Shown here in pieces: positions 27,573 through 38,075 of a stretch of 64,000 nucleotides of DNA. The notes beneath the pieces are model-generated. The model searched no databases. It was not told the DNA's origin and saw only the letters and a list, made by a program, of their open reading frames with translations. A program made the position numbers and the translations under genes. Where the stretch lies: NCBI GenBank assembly GCA_007692455.1, contig RECC01000036.1:124001-188000 (forward strand). The letters are read 5' to 3'. Origin of the DNA: Alkalibacterium sp. (GTDB lineage Bacteria; Bacillota; Bacilli; Lactobacillales; Carnobacteriaceae_A). How positions within the stretch are numbered: position 1 is the stretch's first letter; every line of letters starts with the position of its first letter.

Positions 27573-27634
27573 TAAAGCGAACAAAAAAACGATTATCCCA
27601 ATAATCAGGGATAATCGTTTTTGTTTGCTTTAAA
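27573..27634. terminator. Bidirectional terminator between liaR and rnjA
   Basis: A very long stem, AACGATTATCCC / GGGATAATCGTT extended by AAAGC-AACAAAAA and its complement, lies between convergent genes with A- and T-runs on both flanks. Confidence 0.93.
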
Positions 27635-27648
27635 CTTATTCCTGTCTG

Positions 27649-29319
27649 TTAATTGGTTAAGATGACAGGGAGAATAATAGGTTTTCTTTCAGTTTCAGCA
27701 AATAGAAATTGCTTAACGTCTTCTATTAGGTCATTTCTCATTTTAAATTCGTTAATCTGTTTGTGACCGAATGACTTCTGAATACTCTTGAAGGCAACTT
27801 TTTGAGCATTTTGTATCAGCTCTTCAGATTCTCTCATATAGATAAATCCTCTGGAAATGATATCAGGTCCGGCCAGAACTTCTTTCTTATTAGTATCGAT
27901 AGTGGCCACGACAACAACCAGTCCATTATCGGATAATGTTTTACGGTCGCGTAAGACAACGTTCCCGATGTCTCCAATTCCGCTTCCGTCAATATATACA
28001 TCTTTAGCGTCAAATTCTCCTGCTCTGCGGGCGCTATTTTCGGTAAAGGCTACAATTTCTCCATTATCCAGTACAAAACAGTTCTCTTCCGGCACACCAG
28101 TTTTTTGTGCAAGACCTGAGTGAATTCTCTGCATACGGTGTTCCCCGTGGATGGGCACAAAATACTTAGGCTTCATTAATTGAAGCATTAGTTTCTGTTC
28201 TTCCTGACCACCGTGACCAGACGTATGAATGTTATTTACTTTTCCGTGGATTACATTAGCACCGGCTTCAAGCAGCTGGTTAATGACACGATTGACACTA
28301 ACTGTGTTTCCGGGAATCGGTGAGCTTGAGAAAACAACAGCATCGCCTGGCTGTATTGAAATCTGACGGTGAGTACCGTTTGCAACTCGGCTCAGTGCCG
28401 CCATCGGTTCACCTTGAGACCCCGTACAGAGTATGAGCACTTCATTATCTTTATAGCGTTTCAGTTCATTTGCCTTAATAAATGTACCTTCTTCGGCTCT
28501 GATGTAGCCTAATTCCTGACCAGTTTCCATGGCAGTGACCATACTTCGTCCGAACACCGCTATCTTTCTTCCGGTTTTATTGGCAGCTTCTACAACTTGC
28601 TGGACTCTTGAAATATTAGAAGCGAAGGTAGCAAATATTATGCGTCCATCAATCTTTTTAAGAAGATTGCGGATGGATTCACCCACAACTTGCTCAGATT
28701 TAGTGAAATTCGGAACTTCAGCATTTGTACTGTCGGACAGAAGGGCCAATACGCCTTCTTCTCCAATCTGAGCCATTTTATGAAGGTTCGCCGGTTCGCC
28801 TACTGGAGTAAAATCAAACTTGAAATCTCCAGTCTGGACAATATTTCCATTAGGTGTCTTAACAACAATCCCATATGACTCCGGCACACTGTGAGTGGTT
28901 CGGAAGAAGGAGATGGTTGTTTTGCGGAATTTAATGACAGAATCTTCGCCAACTTCATGCAGAGTAGCTGAACGAAGCAGGTTATGCTCATTCAGTTTGT
29001 TTCTAATCAGCGCAAGGGCCAGTTTGTTGGCGTAAATCGGGATATTTATCTGTTTTAGTAAAAACGGTATGCCACCAACGTGATCTTCGTGGCCATGTGT
29101 AATAAACAGACCTTTTATTTTATCCTTGTTCTCAATAAGGTAGGTGTAATCAGGTATAACATAGTCGATTCCTAAAAGGTCATCCTCAGGGAATTTTATA
29201 CCGGCATCAATGATGATAATTTCATCCTGAAACTGTATAGCGTATGTGTTCTTTCCAACTTCATTCAAACCACCGAGTGCATACACGGCCGTTTCGTTAT
29301 TCTTTATATTTGGTTTCAT
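27649..29319 (-). CDS. rnjA: Ribonuclease J1
   Basis: A metallo-beta-lactamase/beta-CASP nuclease with 5'-3' exo- and endonuclease activity, central to mRNA decay in Firmicutes. The zinc motif HGHEDH is at 75-80, the beta-CASP region includes the [14 protein letters not shown] block, and the [15 protein letters not shown] block and the C-terminal domain follow. The N-terminal [27 protein letters not shown] fits RNase J1 better than J2, and the length is 556 residues. AAGGAG precedes the start. Unusually, the small rpoY (RNA polymerase epsilon) gene that precedes rnjA in many relatives is not visible upstream. Confidence 0.95.
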   Translation of the reverse strand: MKPNIKNNETAVYALGGLNEVGKNTYAIQFQDEIIIIDAGIKFPEDDLLGIDYVIPDYTYLIENKDKIKGLFITHGHEDHVGGIPFLLKQINIPIYANKLALALIRNKLNEHNLLRSATLHEVGEDSVIKFRKTTISFFRTTHSVPESYGIVVKTPNGNIVQTGDFKFDFTPVGEPANLHKMAQIGEEGVLALLSDSTNAEVPNFTKSEQVVGESIRNLLKKIDGRIIFATFASNISRVQQVVEAANKTGRKIAVFGRSMVTAMETGQELGYIRAEEGTFIKANELKRYKDNEVLILCTGSQGEPMAALSRVANGTHRQISIQPGDAVVFSSSPIPGNTVSVNRVINQLLEAGANVIHGKVNNIHTSGHGGQEEQKLMLQLMKPKYFVPIHGEHRMQRIHSGLAQKTGVPEENCFVLDNGEIVAFTENSARRAGEFDAKDVYIDGSGIGDIGNVVLRDRKTLSDNGLVVVVATIDTNKKEVLAGPDIISRGFIYMRESEELIQNAQKVAFKSIQKSFGHKQINEFKMRNDLIEDVKQFLFAETERKPIILPVILTN

Positions 29320-29462
29320 TTTTTATCTCCTTGTATTTTTGAAATCCAGTGCTAGTCTTAATTACTTTTTCACGTAATGTTATCCGATCCTTATAGTGGG
29401 CACAGTCCACTGATAGAATTATTTTACCATAATGAAAATAATAAGTATAGGAAAGGTAATTT

Positions 29463-29546
29463 ATGAGCAGACGATTGAAAGACAGACAGAATATTCACAT
29501 TGAGAAATATTCAAATTCATTTATACTGGATGAAGACAATATATAA
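29463..29546 (+). CDS. Candidate small ORF of 27 codons upstream of the HAD gene
   Basis: ATG 29463 is preceded by a good Shine-Dalgarno (AGGAAAGG, spacing about six bases) and the frame runs 27 codons to a stop at 29544-29546, 12 bases before the HAD gene start. The predicted peptide is mixed-charge (MSRRLKDRQNIHIEKY at its start, acidic at its end) with no membrane segment. I do not recognise it. It could be a real small protein, a leader peptide coupling translation to the HAD gene, or chance. Only the ribosome binding site and the position argue for it. Confidence 0.35.
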   Translation: MSRRLKDRQNIHIEKYSNSFILDEDNI

Positions 29547-29558
29547 GGAAGTGATGAA

Positions 29559-30338
29559 ATGGCTGAGAAAAAGTTATTTGTTTTTGATATTGATGGAACA
29601 TTACTCGATGATAATAAAAACTTACCCGAAAGCACTCGGAACGCAGTTACTAGTCTAATGGAGCATCATGAAGTGGCAATTGCTACCGGTCGGAATCGCA
29701 CCATGGCTATGGAAGTGATTAAAGACCTGGGAGTGAATAACTATATTGTCTGTAATGGCGCTGCTGCTTACTATCAGAATGATTCTATCTACACCAATTC
29801 ATTGGACAAGGAAGAACTGAATCAGCTTATCAATATGGCAGATGAGAACGGACACCAGATGATTTACGAAACGGTGGATAACTTAAGAAGACGAAGCAGT
29901 GAACCCAACAGTAGAATGGTAAATGGCATGCACCATGTCGGTTTTCCAGTTCCTGATTTTGATAAAGACTACTATAAGAGTCAGTCGTTGGTCCAGTGTC
30001 TCATATTTTATACTAAAGAAGAGGCAGAGTTGTATGAGAACAATAAATTCAGCCAGTTCAGGTTTGTGCGCTGGCATGATGCTGGCGTGGATGTACTGCC
30101 GGCAGACGGATCGAAATATGAGACAATTACCCGATTAGCTCAGCATATTGGAGTAGATAATCAGAATATTATTGCTTTCGGTGATGGCTTTAATGATATC
30201 GAAATGATCAGGCACGTAGGTACAGGTGTCGCGATGGGAAATGCAGAGGATGAAGTTAAAAGAGTGGCGAATATTGTCACCTCCAAAAACGGTGAAGACG
30301 GAATTTATAATGCCTTGAAGAATATGGCATTTATTTAA
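29559..30338 (+). CDS. Cof-type HAD-IIB family phosphatase
   Basis: A haloacid dehalogenase-type hydrolase. Motif I is FDIDGTLLDD with nucleophile Asp10 and acid/base Asp12. Motif II is the ATGRN segment. A cap of subclass IIB lies between about residues 85 and 185. Motifs III-IV are the lysine region followed by FGDGFNDIEM (aspartates binding Mg). The C-terminal GVAMGNAEDEVKRVAN is typical of Cof proteins, which dephosphorylate sugar phosphates and related metabolites; the substrate cannot be read from sequence. A good ribosome binding site (AAGGAAGTG) precedes ATG 29559. The end of the gene has only a weak hairpin (AAAGG/CCTTT with T-run, about 30376-30398). Confidence 0.92.
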   Translation: MAEKKLFVFDIDGTLLDDNKNLPESTRNAVTSLMEHHEVAIATGRNRTMAMEVIKDLGVNNYIVCNGAAAYYQNDSIYTNSLDKEELNQLINMADENGHQMIYETVDNLRRRSSEPNSRMVNGMHHVGFPVPDFDKDYYKSQSLVQCLIFYTKEEAELYENNKFSQFRFVRWHDAGVDVLPADGSKYETITRLAQHIGVDNQNIIAFGDGFNDIEMIRHVGTGVAMGNAEDEVKRVANIVTSKNGEDGIYNALKNMAFI

Positions 30339-30408
30339 AAGTAATCGGAAATTTTGTGTCAAAACTGTGAAAATAAAGGTTTTCCATACCTTTTTTTCCA
30401 AAAAACGG

Positions 30409-30436
30409 TAGACTTTTTACTTACTTTACGTAATAA
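30409..30436 (+). promoter_or_regulatory. Candidate promoter of tRNA-Ala
   Basis: TAGACT (30409-30414), a 16-base spacer and TAATAA (30431-30436), with a predicted start about 10 bases before the tRNA. Confidence 0.45.
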
Positions 30437-30453
30437 TAATAAAGTGCCGTTAA

Positions 30454-30526
30454 GGGGATATAGCTCAGTTGGGAGAGCGCTTCGCTGGCAGCGAAGAGGT
30501 CGTCGGTTCGAGCCCGATTATCTCCA
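30454..30526 (+). tRNA. tRNA-Ala (anticodon GGC)
   Basis: A 73-base cloverleaf: acceptor GGGGATA/TATCTCC with discriminator A, D-arm with AGCTCAGTTGGGAGAGC, anticodon stem CTTCG/CGAAG with loop CTGGCAG (anticodon GGC), and T-arm GGTTCGAGCCC. The 3' CCA is not encoded. It is a lone tRNA outside any tRNA cluster. GGC reads GCC and, by wobble, GCU. Confidence 0.95.
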
Positions 30527-30573
30527 TTACTAAGATTTACTTAAACAGACATTAAAAGAAAAGAGGAAATTTT

Positions 30574-31908
30574 TTGATTTCAGAAAATCAACTGCATATT
30601 ACACAGTATAATGTTATTTCCCAGAATATTAAGTATGGGTTTCTGCTGAGTATTGCTATTTTTTTTGCCTCTCTTGCTTTTGTCTTTAATACTCCTCAGG
30701 AAATCATTACAGGTCAAATTACTATTCTGACTTCACCTGCAAATCTCACTACCGATTATTTTGCACTCTCGAACGTGGGTGCCACTCTATTTAATTCCGC
30801 TTTGCTGACAGCACATTCAATTGGAGTCATCCGAATGACGAAGGCTAAGGTTAATGGTCCAATTATCGCGGCAGTATTTACTGTTGCGGCCTTTTCATTT
30901 TTCGGAAAGAACCTGTATAACTCCATGCCAATCGTGCTCGGAGCATTTGCATATGCTAAGGTAACTGAAGTACCAGCTGAGCGTTCGTTGCTCGCTGCAC
31001 TGTTCGGGACGGCTTTAGGTCCCCTTGTCAGCGAAATTACTTTTAATATTGGCCTTTCGTTCCCCTTGGGTGTATTTTACGGCTATTTGTTCGGTTTCAT
31101 TGCCGGATTCATACTGCCACCGCTTGCCAAGCACTTTGTTGGCTTTACAAAAGGTTTCAGTGTCTACAATGTCGGCTTTACCAGTGGGGTAGTTGGAACG
31201 ATGTTTACCTCTCTTCTAAGAAGTACGGGTCGAAATGTTGAACCAGTTAATATGATATCAAGCGGTAATAATCAGGCGTTTACTATCATATTTATGACTT
31301 TGTTCAGTTTAATGCTGATAGGTGGATTATATTTAAATTCCTGGACTTTAAATAATTACGGAGCATTATTAAAGCATTCCGGTCAATTATCAACAGATTT
31401 TTTAAAAACCAATGGCTTTAGTGCCACATTGATTAATATGGCTTTGCTTGGCTATATTTCCACATTTTATGTACTGTTTCATGGTGGCGAAATCAATGGT
31501 CCGGCTATAGGAGGTATTCTTACAGTAGTTGGTTTTGGTGCTTTCGGTAAACATATAAGAAATGTACTACCTATTCTTATCGGTGTATCATTAATGGGTT
31601 ATCTGAATGATTACGATATGAGCTCTACATCGGTAGTTATTGCGGGACTGTTCGGTACGACGATTGCGCCGATAGCCGGAAGATATGGAACACTGATAGG
31701 TATACTAGCTGGAGCACTTCATTTAAGTGTTGTATCAAATACAGGTTACTTACATGGTGGAATCAATTTGTACAACAATGGATTTGCTGGAGGTTTTGTA
31801 GCAGCCATTATGATTCCATTGCTTGAAGCCGTACATTATCAGCAGCAGAAGAGAAAAGAAATGAGAGAACCAGTCGATCCGGCAGAAGTAATCAAAGTAG
31901 AACAATAA
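30574..31908 (+). CDS. DUF1576 family multi-pass membrane protein
   Basis: A 444-residue integral membrane protein with about ten hydrophobic segments. An internal repeat is suggested by two related glycine-rich blocks, AKVNGPIIAAVFTVAAFSFFGKNLYNSMPIVLG in the first half and NGPAIGGILTVVGFGAFGKHIRNVLPILIG in the second. This is how the DUF1576 family looks to me; function is unknown, and the duplicated re-entrant-like motifs suggest a transporter or channel. The start is TTG 30574 after AGAGGA. No terminator separates it from the upstream tRNA-Ala, so part of its mRNA may begin at the tRNA promoter. A bidirectional terminator follows. Confidence 0.85.
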   Translation: MISENQLHITQYNVISQNIKYGFLLSIAIFFASLAFVFNTPQEIITGQITILTSPANLTTDYFALSNVGATLFNSALLTAHSIGVIRMTKAKVNGPIIAAVFTVAAFSFFGKNLYNSMPIVLGAFAYAKVTEVPAERSLLAALFGTALGPLVSEITFNIGLSFPLGVFYGYLFGFIAGFILPPLAKHFVGFTKGFSVYNVGFTSGVVGTMFTSLLRSTGRNVEPVNMISSGNNQAFTIIFMTLFSLMLIGGLYLNSWTLNNYGALLKHSGQLSTDFLKTNGFSATLINMALLGYISTFYVLFHGGEINGPAIGGILTVVGFGAFGKHIRNVLPILIGVSLMGYLNDYDMSSTSVVIAGLFGTTIAPIAGRYGTLIGILAGALHLSVVSNTGYLHGGINLYNNGFAGGFVAAIMIPLLEAVHYQQQKRKEMREPVDPAEVIKVEQ

Positions 31909-31943
31909 AAAAGTGCGGGGGTTATTCCCCGCACTTTTTTTGT
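31906..31943. terminator. Bidirectional terminator between DUF1576 gene and def
   Basis: AAAAAAGTGCGGGG / CCCCGCACTTTTTT stem between convergent genes, with T-runs for both strands. Confidence 0.95.
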
Positions 31944-31945
31944 GT

Positions 31946-32527
31946 CTACTCTTCTGAAGGTGCGGCACCTAGTACATCAATGCCATCTGGCAGAGCAAGT
32001 GGATTATCCTCATCTATCCGATCATAGAACATGACACCATTTAAATGATCAATCTCATGCTGAACGACGATAGCAGGAAAATCTCTGAGCCTTTTCTTCT
32101 GTTTATTGCCCTCAAGATCATAGTACTCGACAGTTATACGCTTATGACGGGGAACAATACCAGGAACTTCTCTGTCCACAGAAAGACAGCCTTCTCCGTC
32201 AGACAGACAGGTTTGTTGCACGGAGTGACTGAGTATCTTCGGATTGACCAGCACAGAACTGAATTCAGGTTCTTCACTTTCTTCATCACTGGAAGGGACA
32301 TGCACAGCAATCAATCGGATGGATCGATCTACCTGTGGAGCAGCTATACCGACTCCCGGACGCAGGTCATATTCTTCAGCAGTTTCAGGATCCTGACTGT
32401 TTTTTAAAAATTCCAGCAAATCTTCAGCTAATTTGGCTGTTTTTGAATCAAGAGGAAAAGAGAGCGCCTCTGCAGTCAGCCTCAAAGTTGGATGTCCTTC
32501 TCTTATAACGTCATTCATTGTAATCAT
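31946..32527 (-). CDS. def: Peptide deformylase (type 2)
   Basis: Removes the formyl group from nascent N-terminal methionine, using a bound metal. All three motifs are present: GVGIAAPQ (58-65), EGCLS (112-116, metal Cys) and HEIDH (157-161, metal His pair and catalytic Glu). An insertion between motifs 1 and 2 (including SSDEESEEPEFS) fits the Gram-positive type 2 enzyme. ATG 32527 follows GAGGAGG at good spacing and gives MITMNDVIREGHPTLR (193 residues); an ATG at 32584 would add 19 unmatched residues upstream of the Shine-Dalgarno. Confidence 0.96.
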   Translation of the reverse strand: MITMNDVIREGHPTLRLTAEALSFPLDSKTAKLAEDLLEFLKNSQDPETAEEYDLRPGVGIAAPQVDRSIRLIAVHVPSSDEESEEPEFSSVLVNPKILSHSVQQTCLSDGEGCLSVDREVPGIVPRHKRITVEYYDLEGNKQKKRLRDFPAIVVQHEIDHLNGVMFYDRIDEDNPLALPDGIDVLGAAPSEE

Positions 32528-32713
32528 AGTATTCCTCCTCGTTATGGTCTCATCTATTTTAACAGTTTTTTCTATAAGCCGCATCCTAAAAAATTTAATT
32601 AAGTTAAAGTCTTCTCATACTAACAAATTATTCTTTTCACAAAGAAATTCCTAAATAAATGCTGATTAGTACAAGTTCAAGTAAAATCGGACTTTTATAT
32701 AACAGTTTTTTTC

Positions 32714-32772
32714 GCTGTATTACTTTAATAGGACTTGATTTAAATATATAAATCTAATTCAAGTAATACAGC
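32714..32772. repeat. Long imperfect inverted repeat in the def-pdhA gap
   Basis: Perfect 12-base arms (GCTGTATTACTT at 32714-32725, AAGTAATACAGC at 32761-32772) enclose a second dyad (GATTTA 32737-32742, TAAATC 32749-32754). No T-run follows on either strand, so it is not an ordinary terminator. The rest of the 430-base gap between the def start and the pdhA start holds no ORF I can support. The repeat may be an operator, an mRNA structure or the relic of a small mobile repeat. Confidence 0.6.
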
Positions 32773-32851
32773 ACTATTGCTCTAAACATCACAATAGCCT
32801 CTGATTCCTTTTATATCAGTACTTTTGAAGAAAACAGACTAGCCGTTTAGC

Positions 32852-32880
32852 TTGCATTTAGTGTACAATCATGATAAATT
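32852..32880 (+). promoter_or_regulatory. Candidate promoter of the pdh operon
   Basis: TTGCAT (32852-32857), a 17-base spacer and TAAATT (32875-32880) with an extended TGA before the -10. A competing -10 (TACAAT, 32864-32869) lacks a good -35. Confidence 0.5.
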
Positions 32881-32900
32881 TAAAAAGGAATGTAGTAAAA

Positions 32901-34066
<1,166 letters not shown>

Positions 34067-34068
34067 TC

Positions 34069-35046
34069 ATGGCGAATCTTACAATGATTCAAGCAATCAC
34101 GGAAGCACTTGATCAAGAAATGGCCCGTGATGAAAAAGTCTTGATTTTCGGTGAAGACGTAGGTAAAAACGGCGGAGTTTTCCGTGCGACTCAAGGACTT
34201 TTCGATAAATACGGTGAAGATCGCGTCAGTGATACTCCACTTGCTGAATCTGGTATCGGTGGAATGGCATTCGGTTTAGCTGTTCAAGGTTTCCGTCCAG
34301 TTATGGAAATTCAGTTCTTCGGATTTGTATTCGAAGTAATGGATTCAATCGTTGGACAAATGGCTCGTACAAGCTACCGTATGGGCGGAAAAATGCACTT
34401 GCCTGCAGTTGTTCGTTCACCTTTCGGTGGTGGAGTACACACGCCTGAAATGCACGCAGACAGTTTAGAAGGACTAATGGCTCAGTCACCAGGACTGAAA
34501 GTCGTCATTCCTTCAAACCCCTACGATGCTAAAGGGTTACTGACTTCAGCTATTCGTGATGAAGATCCGGTTGTTTTCCTTGAGCACATGAAGCTTTACC
34601 GTTCTTTCCGTGACGAAGTTCCTGAAGAACAGTATACTGTTCCTCTAGGAAAAGCAAATGTTGCTAAAGAAGGTTCTGACGTTACTGTTGTAGCTTATGG
34701 CTATATGGTACGTGAAGCACTGAAGGCAGCTGAACAGTTAGAAAAAGATAACGTATCCGTTGAAGTTGTTGACTTGCGTACTGTTTCTCCAATTGATTAT
34801 GAAACAGTTGTAAAATCTGTAGAAAAAACAGGCCGTATGGTTATGGTACAGGAAGCACAGCGCATGGCCGGTGTAGGGAATACTGTTATTTCTGAAGTCT
34901 CACAACGTGCTATTTTATCACTTGAAGCACCTATCGGATTTGTGACTTCTCCAGATACAGTGTATCCATTTGGTCAAGCTGAAAATGTATGGCTGCCAAA
35001 TGCTAAAGATATCACTGAATCTATTAAAGAAACAGTTGAATTTTAA
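34069..35046 (+). CDS. pdhB: Pyruvate dehydrogenase E1 component, beta subunit
   Basis: A transketolase-like protein of 325 residues. [17 protein letters not shown] and the [24 protein letters not shown] blocks are PdhB hallmarks, and the C-terminal half carries [15 protein letters not shown]. It forms the alpha2beta2 E1 with PdhA. It starts two bases after the pdhA stop (GGAGAGTAAATAATC before ATG), so translation is coupled. A hairpin-bearing 125-base spacer separates it from pdhC, suggesting possible different mRNA stability for E1 and E2-E3. Confidence 0.97.
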   Translation: MANLTMIQAITEALDQEMARDEKVLIFGEDVGKNGGVFRATQGLFDKYGEDRVSDTPLAESGIGGMAFGLAVQGFRPVMEIQFFGFVFEVMDSIVGQMARTSYRMGGKMHLPAVVRSPFGGGVHTPEMHADSLEGLMAQSPGLKVVIPSNPYDAKGLLTSAIRDEDPVVFLEHMKLYRSFRDEVPEEQYTVPLGKANVAKEGSDVTVVAYGYMVREALKAAEQLEKDNVSVEVVDLRTVSPIDYETVVKSVEKTGRMVMVQEAQRMAGVGNTVISEVSQRAILSLEAPIGFVTSPDTVYPFGQAENVWLPNAKDITESIKETVEF

Positions 35047-35062
35047 AAAAAGTATAGCGTAA

Positions 35063-35125
35063 ACTCAAAAGGAACATTCTTTTTAACTCGATATAAGAGA
35101 ATAGAAAGACTGTTCCTTATTGAGT
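35063..35125 (+). other. Hairpin between pdhB and pdhC
   Basis: ACTCAAAAGGAACA (35063-35076) pairs with TGTTCCTTATTGAGT (35111-35125) with one bulged base, around a loop that can itself pair (TTCT with AGAA). There is no T-run after it, so it is a candidate RNA processing or stabilising element rather than a terminator. Confidence 0.6.
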
Positions 35126-35171
35126 AAAGGTAATTTCTAAAATGAAATCATTATAGAAGGGAAGAAAAATA

Positions 35172-36527
35172 ATGGCTTTTACATTTAAACTCCCTGATGT
35201 TGGGGAAGGTATGGCTGAAGGCGAAATCGTTAGCTGGTTAGTTTCTGAAGGAGACACAGTTGAAGAAGGCGATTCGATTGCAGAAATCCAAAACGATAAA
35301 TCAGTTGAGGAGCTCGCTTCTCCAGTTGATGGAAAAATCAAGAAATTCTTAGTTGAACCAGGTACTGTTGCTTCTGTAGGAGATCCAATTGTAGAAATCG
35401 ATGCAGAAGGTGATGCAAGTGGTGAAGAAGAGGACGCTGATACTGATACTGAAAAAGAATCAGCAGAATCCGAAATGTCATCAGAAGAAGCAGCTGCTGG
35501 AACAGAAGAAACTGATCCTGCTGGTTCAGAAGAGAAAGCTTCAGGAGATGTCGTCAAAACTTCTGATCCAAACAAGCGTGTGTTGGCAATGCCGTCAGTT
35601 AGACAATATGCACGTGAAAAAGATGTAGATATCAGCTTAGTTGAAGCTACTGGAAAAGGCGGTCGCACAACTCGAGACGATATCGATAACTTCCTGCAAG
35701 GTGGAGGCGAAACTGCTGCTTCAACATCTGAAGAGAAGACTGAAGAAAAAGCAGCTCCTGAATCTACAGGTACATCATCTGCTGTTTCTACAAACGTTAA
35801 ACCGTTTAAATCAGGTCGTTCTGATGAAGAAACCAGAGAAAAAATGTCTACTACACGTAAAGCTATTTCCAAAGCTATGGTCAACAGTTCATTGACAATC
35901 CCTTCAGTTTCATTGTTTGATGAAGTTGATGTAACTAAATTGATGGAACACCGTACTAAATTCAAGACGGTTGCTGCAGAACAGGATGTTAAATTGACAT
36001 TCCTGCCTTACGTCGTTAAGGCGATTATCTCAGTAATGAAGAAATTCCCTGCACTAAACTCATCTATCGATGATACAACCGATGAAGTTGTTTACAAAAA
36101 CTACTTTAACATTGGTATTGCTGCAGATACTGATCAGGGACTATATGTACCAGTTGTTTCAGATGCTGACAAGAAATCAATGTTTAGTATTGCATCAGAA
36201 ATTTCAGAATTGGGAGCGAAAGCTCACGAAGGTAAATTGAAGTCTAGTGACATGGCAGACGGATCTATCTCAATTTCAAATATCGGTTCTGTCGGCGGCG
36301 GTTGGTTCACACCAATCATTAATCACCCGGAAGTTGCTATTTTAGGCGTTGGCCGTATTGCTAAAAAAGCAATCGTTAACGATGAAGGCGAAGTAGTTGC
36401 TGCTCCAATGCTTGCATTGTCATTAGTCTTTGACCACCGTGTAATTGATGGAGCAACAGGTCAGAAAGCTATGAACGAACTCAAGCGTCTATTAGCAGAT
36501 CCTGAATTATTATTAATGGAAGGATAA
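35172..36527 (+). CDS. pdhC: Dihydrolipoamide acetyltransferase (pyruvate dehydrogenase E2)
   Basis: The core of the PDH complex, moving acetyl groups to CoA. Domains in order: one lipoyl domain (residues 1-78, lipoylated Lys43 in the [10 protein letters not shown] motif), an acidic Glu/Asp/Ser/Ala linker to about 132, an E1/E3-binding domain (about 137-174, ending [14 protein letters not shown]), a second Glu/Ala/Thr linker, and the catalytic domain with the DHRVIDGA active-site motif near the C-terminus. Only one lipoyl domain is present, whereas some related cocci have two. The strongly acidic linker contrasts with the Ala/Pro linkers of many E2s. AGAAGGGAAG precedes ATG 35172. Confidence 0.96.
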   Translation: MAFTFKLPDVGEGMAEGEIVSWLVSEGDTVEEGDSIAEIQNDKSVEELASPVDGKIKKFLVEPGTVASVGDPIVEIDAEGDASGEEEDADTDTEKESAESEMSSEEAAAGTEETDPAGSEEKASGDVVKTSDPNKRVLAMPSVRQYAREKDVDISLVEATGKGGRTTRDDIDNFLQGGGETAASTSEEKTEEKAAPESTGTSSAVSTNVKPFKSGRSDEETREKMSTTRKAISKAMVNSSLTIPSVSLFDEVDVTKLMEHRTKFKTVAAEQDVKLTFLPYVVKAIISVMKKFPALNSSIDDTTDEVVYKNYFNIGIAADTDQGLYVPVVSDADKKSMFSIASEISELGAKAHEGKLKSSDMADGSISISNIGSVGGGWFTPIINHPEVAILGVGRIAKKAIVNDEGEVVAAPMLALSLVFDHRVIDGATGQKAMNELKRLLADPELLLMEG

Positions 36528-36539
36528 GGTGAATCGTAA

Positions 36540-37946
36540 ATGGTAGTAGGAGATTTCGCAATTGAATTGGATACAGTAGTAATTGGTGCTGGACCTGGCG
36601 GATATGTTTCAGCAATTCGTGCAGCTCAAATGGGACAGAAAGTTGCTATTGTCGAGAAAGAATATATTGGGGGCGTATGCTTGAACGTTGGATGTATTCC
36701 ATCTAAAGCATTAATCGCTGCCGGTCATAAGTATCAGGATTCTCTGGATTCTTCGTCTTTCGGTGTATCATCTGAGAATGTTACAATCGATTTCGCTAAA
36801 ACTCAGGAATGGAAAAACAAGCAGGTTGTTTCCAAACTGACAAAAGGTGTAGAAGGCTTGCTTAAAAAGAATAAAGTTGAAATCCTTAATGGAGAAGCGT
36901 TTTTCGTAGATGAAAATACACTTCGCGTTATGGGTGAAGACAATGCTCAAACTTATTCGTTTAACAACGCTATTGTTGCTACAGGAAGCCGTCCAGTTGA
37001 AATTCCAGGATTCAAGTTCAGTGATCGTGTACTAGACTCTACTGGTGCACTAAGCTTGACTGAAATTCCTGAGAAGATGGCAATTGTTGGTGGAGGATAC
37101 ATCGGTTCTGAATTAGCTGGTGTGTATGCGAACTTGGGTACAGAAATTACTATCCTTGAAGGTCTCCCATCAATTCTTAACGGCTTTGACAAAGATATGG
37201 TCAAACTGGTTGAGAAAAACTTCAAGTCACGTGGCGTGAACATTGTAACAGATGCTATGGCTAAAGAAGCGGTTGCTTCTGACAACGGAGTAACAGTAAA
37301 ATATGAAGCTGATGGAGAAGAAAAGTCTCTTGATGTGGATTATGTACTGGTTACCGTGGGCCGTCGTCCGAACACGGATGAACTCGGACTTGAACAGGCG
37401 GGTGTTGAAATGGGCGAACGTGGTCTGATTAAAGTGGACAACCAAGGCCGTACAAACGTTTCAAGCATCTGGGGTATCGGAGATGTAGTTCCCGGTCCTG
37501 CGCTTGCTCACAAAGCAAGTTACGAAGCTAAAATTGCAGCAGAAGCTATCGCAGGCAAGAAAGTTGCAGTCGATTACCGTGCACTTCCGGCTGTAGCATT
37601 CACTGATCCAGAAATTGCCTCAGTTGGATTAACTGAAAGCGAAGCTAAGGAACAGGGAATGGATGTTAAGGTTACTAAATTCCCACTCGGTGGAAATGGA
37701 CGAGCATTATCATTAAATGCGACAGAAGGATTCGTTCGTCTGGTAACAACTAAGGACGATCATGTAATTGTCGGCGGTCAGGTAGCTGGTATCAGTGCCT
37801 CAGACGTCATTGCAGAAATTGCCTTAGCTGTTGAAAGTGGCATGAATGCAGAAGACATTGCGTTAACTATTCATGGACACCCTTCACTAAGTGAAGTTGT
37901 GATGGACGCTGCAGAAGCTGCGTTAGGATTACCAATCCACATGTAA
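36540..37946 (+). CDS. pdhD: Dihydrolipoamide dehydrogenase (PDH E3)
   Basis: An FAD flavoprotein that reoxidises lipoamide with NAD. The FAD-binding [15 protein letters not shown] is near the N-terminus. The redox-active disulfide is Cys47-Cys52 in [15 protein letters not shown]. The NAD-binding [17 protein letters not shown], the TSSIWGIGD-like segment and the C-terminal HGHPSLSE (catalytic His-Glu) are all present. At 468 residues it is complete. It begins 13 bases after pdhC and ends the operon before a strong terminator. Confidence 0.97.
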   Translation: MVVGDFAIELDTVVIGAGPGGYVSAIRAAQMGQKVAIVEKEYIGGVCLNVGCIPSKALIAAGHKYQDSLDSSSFGVSSENVTIDFAKTQEWKNKQVVSKLTKGVEGLLKKNKVEILNGEAFFVDENTLRVMGEDNAQTYSFNNAIVATGSRPVEIPGFKFSDRVLDSTGALSLTEIPEKMAIVGGGYIGSELAGVYANLGTEITILEGLPSILNGFDKDMVKLVEKNFKSRGVNIVTDAMAKEAVASDNGVTVKYEADGEEKSLDVDYVLVTVGRRPNTDELGLEQAGVEMGERGLIKVDNQGRTNVSSIWGIGDVVPGPALAHKASYEAKIAAEAIAGKKVAVDYRALPAVAFTDPEIASVGLTESEAKEQGMDVKVTKFPLGGNGRALSLNATEGFVRLVTTKDDHVIVGGQVAGISASDVIAEIALAVESGMNAEDIALTIHGHPSLSEVVMDAAEAALGLPIHM

Positions 37947-37956
37947 TTAACTTACA

Positions 37957-37992
37957 GAAAGACCTTTAGTCAGTAAGCTAAAGGTCTTTCTT
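37957..37992 (+). terminator. Terminator after the pdh operon
   Basis: GAAAGACCTTTAG / CTAAAGGTCTTTC stem with an eight-base loop; the T-rich tail is short. Confidence 0.85.
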
Positions 37993-38010
37993 CATACATA
38001 AAATAGATTT

Positions 38011-38037
38011 TTGATTTAATTCTCTACTTCTTATAAT
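38011..38037 (+). promoter_or_regulatory. Candidate promoter of the inositol-monophosphatase family gene
   Basis: A perfect TATAAT (38032-38037) with TTGATT (38011-38016) at a short 15-base spacing, 38 bases before the gene. Confidence 0.55.
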
Positions 38038-38075
38038 ATAGACTATAGGTAGAGAGAAAGAAATGAGGAGTAGAA

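Noticed and set aside
35117-35965. A 282-codon ORF on the minus strand opposite pdhC
   Set aside because: It is a Ser/Ala/Val-rich mirror of the acidic pdhC linker, has no ribosome binding site and overlaps an unmistakable E2 gene.
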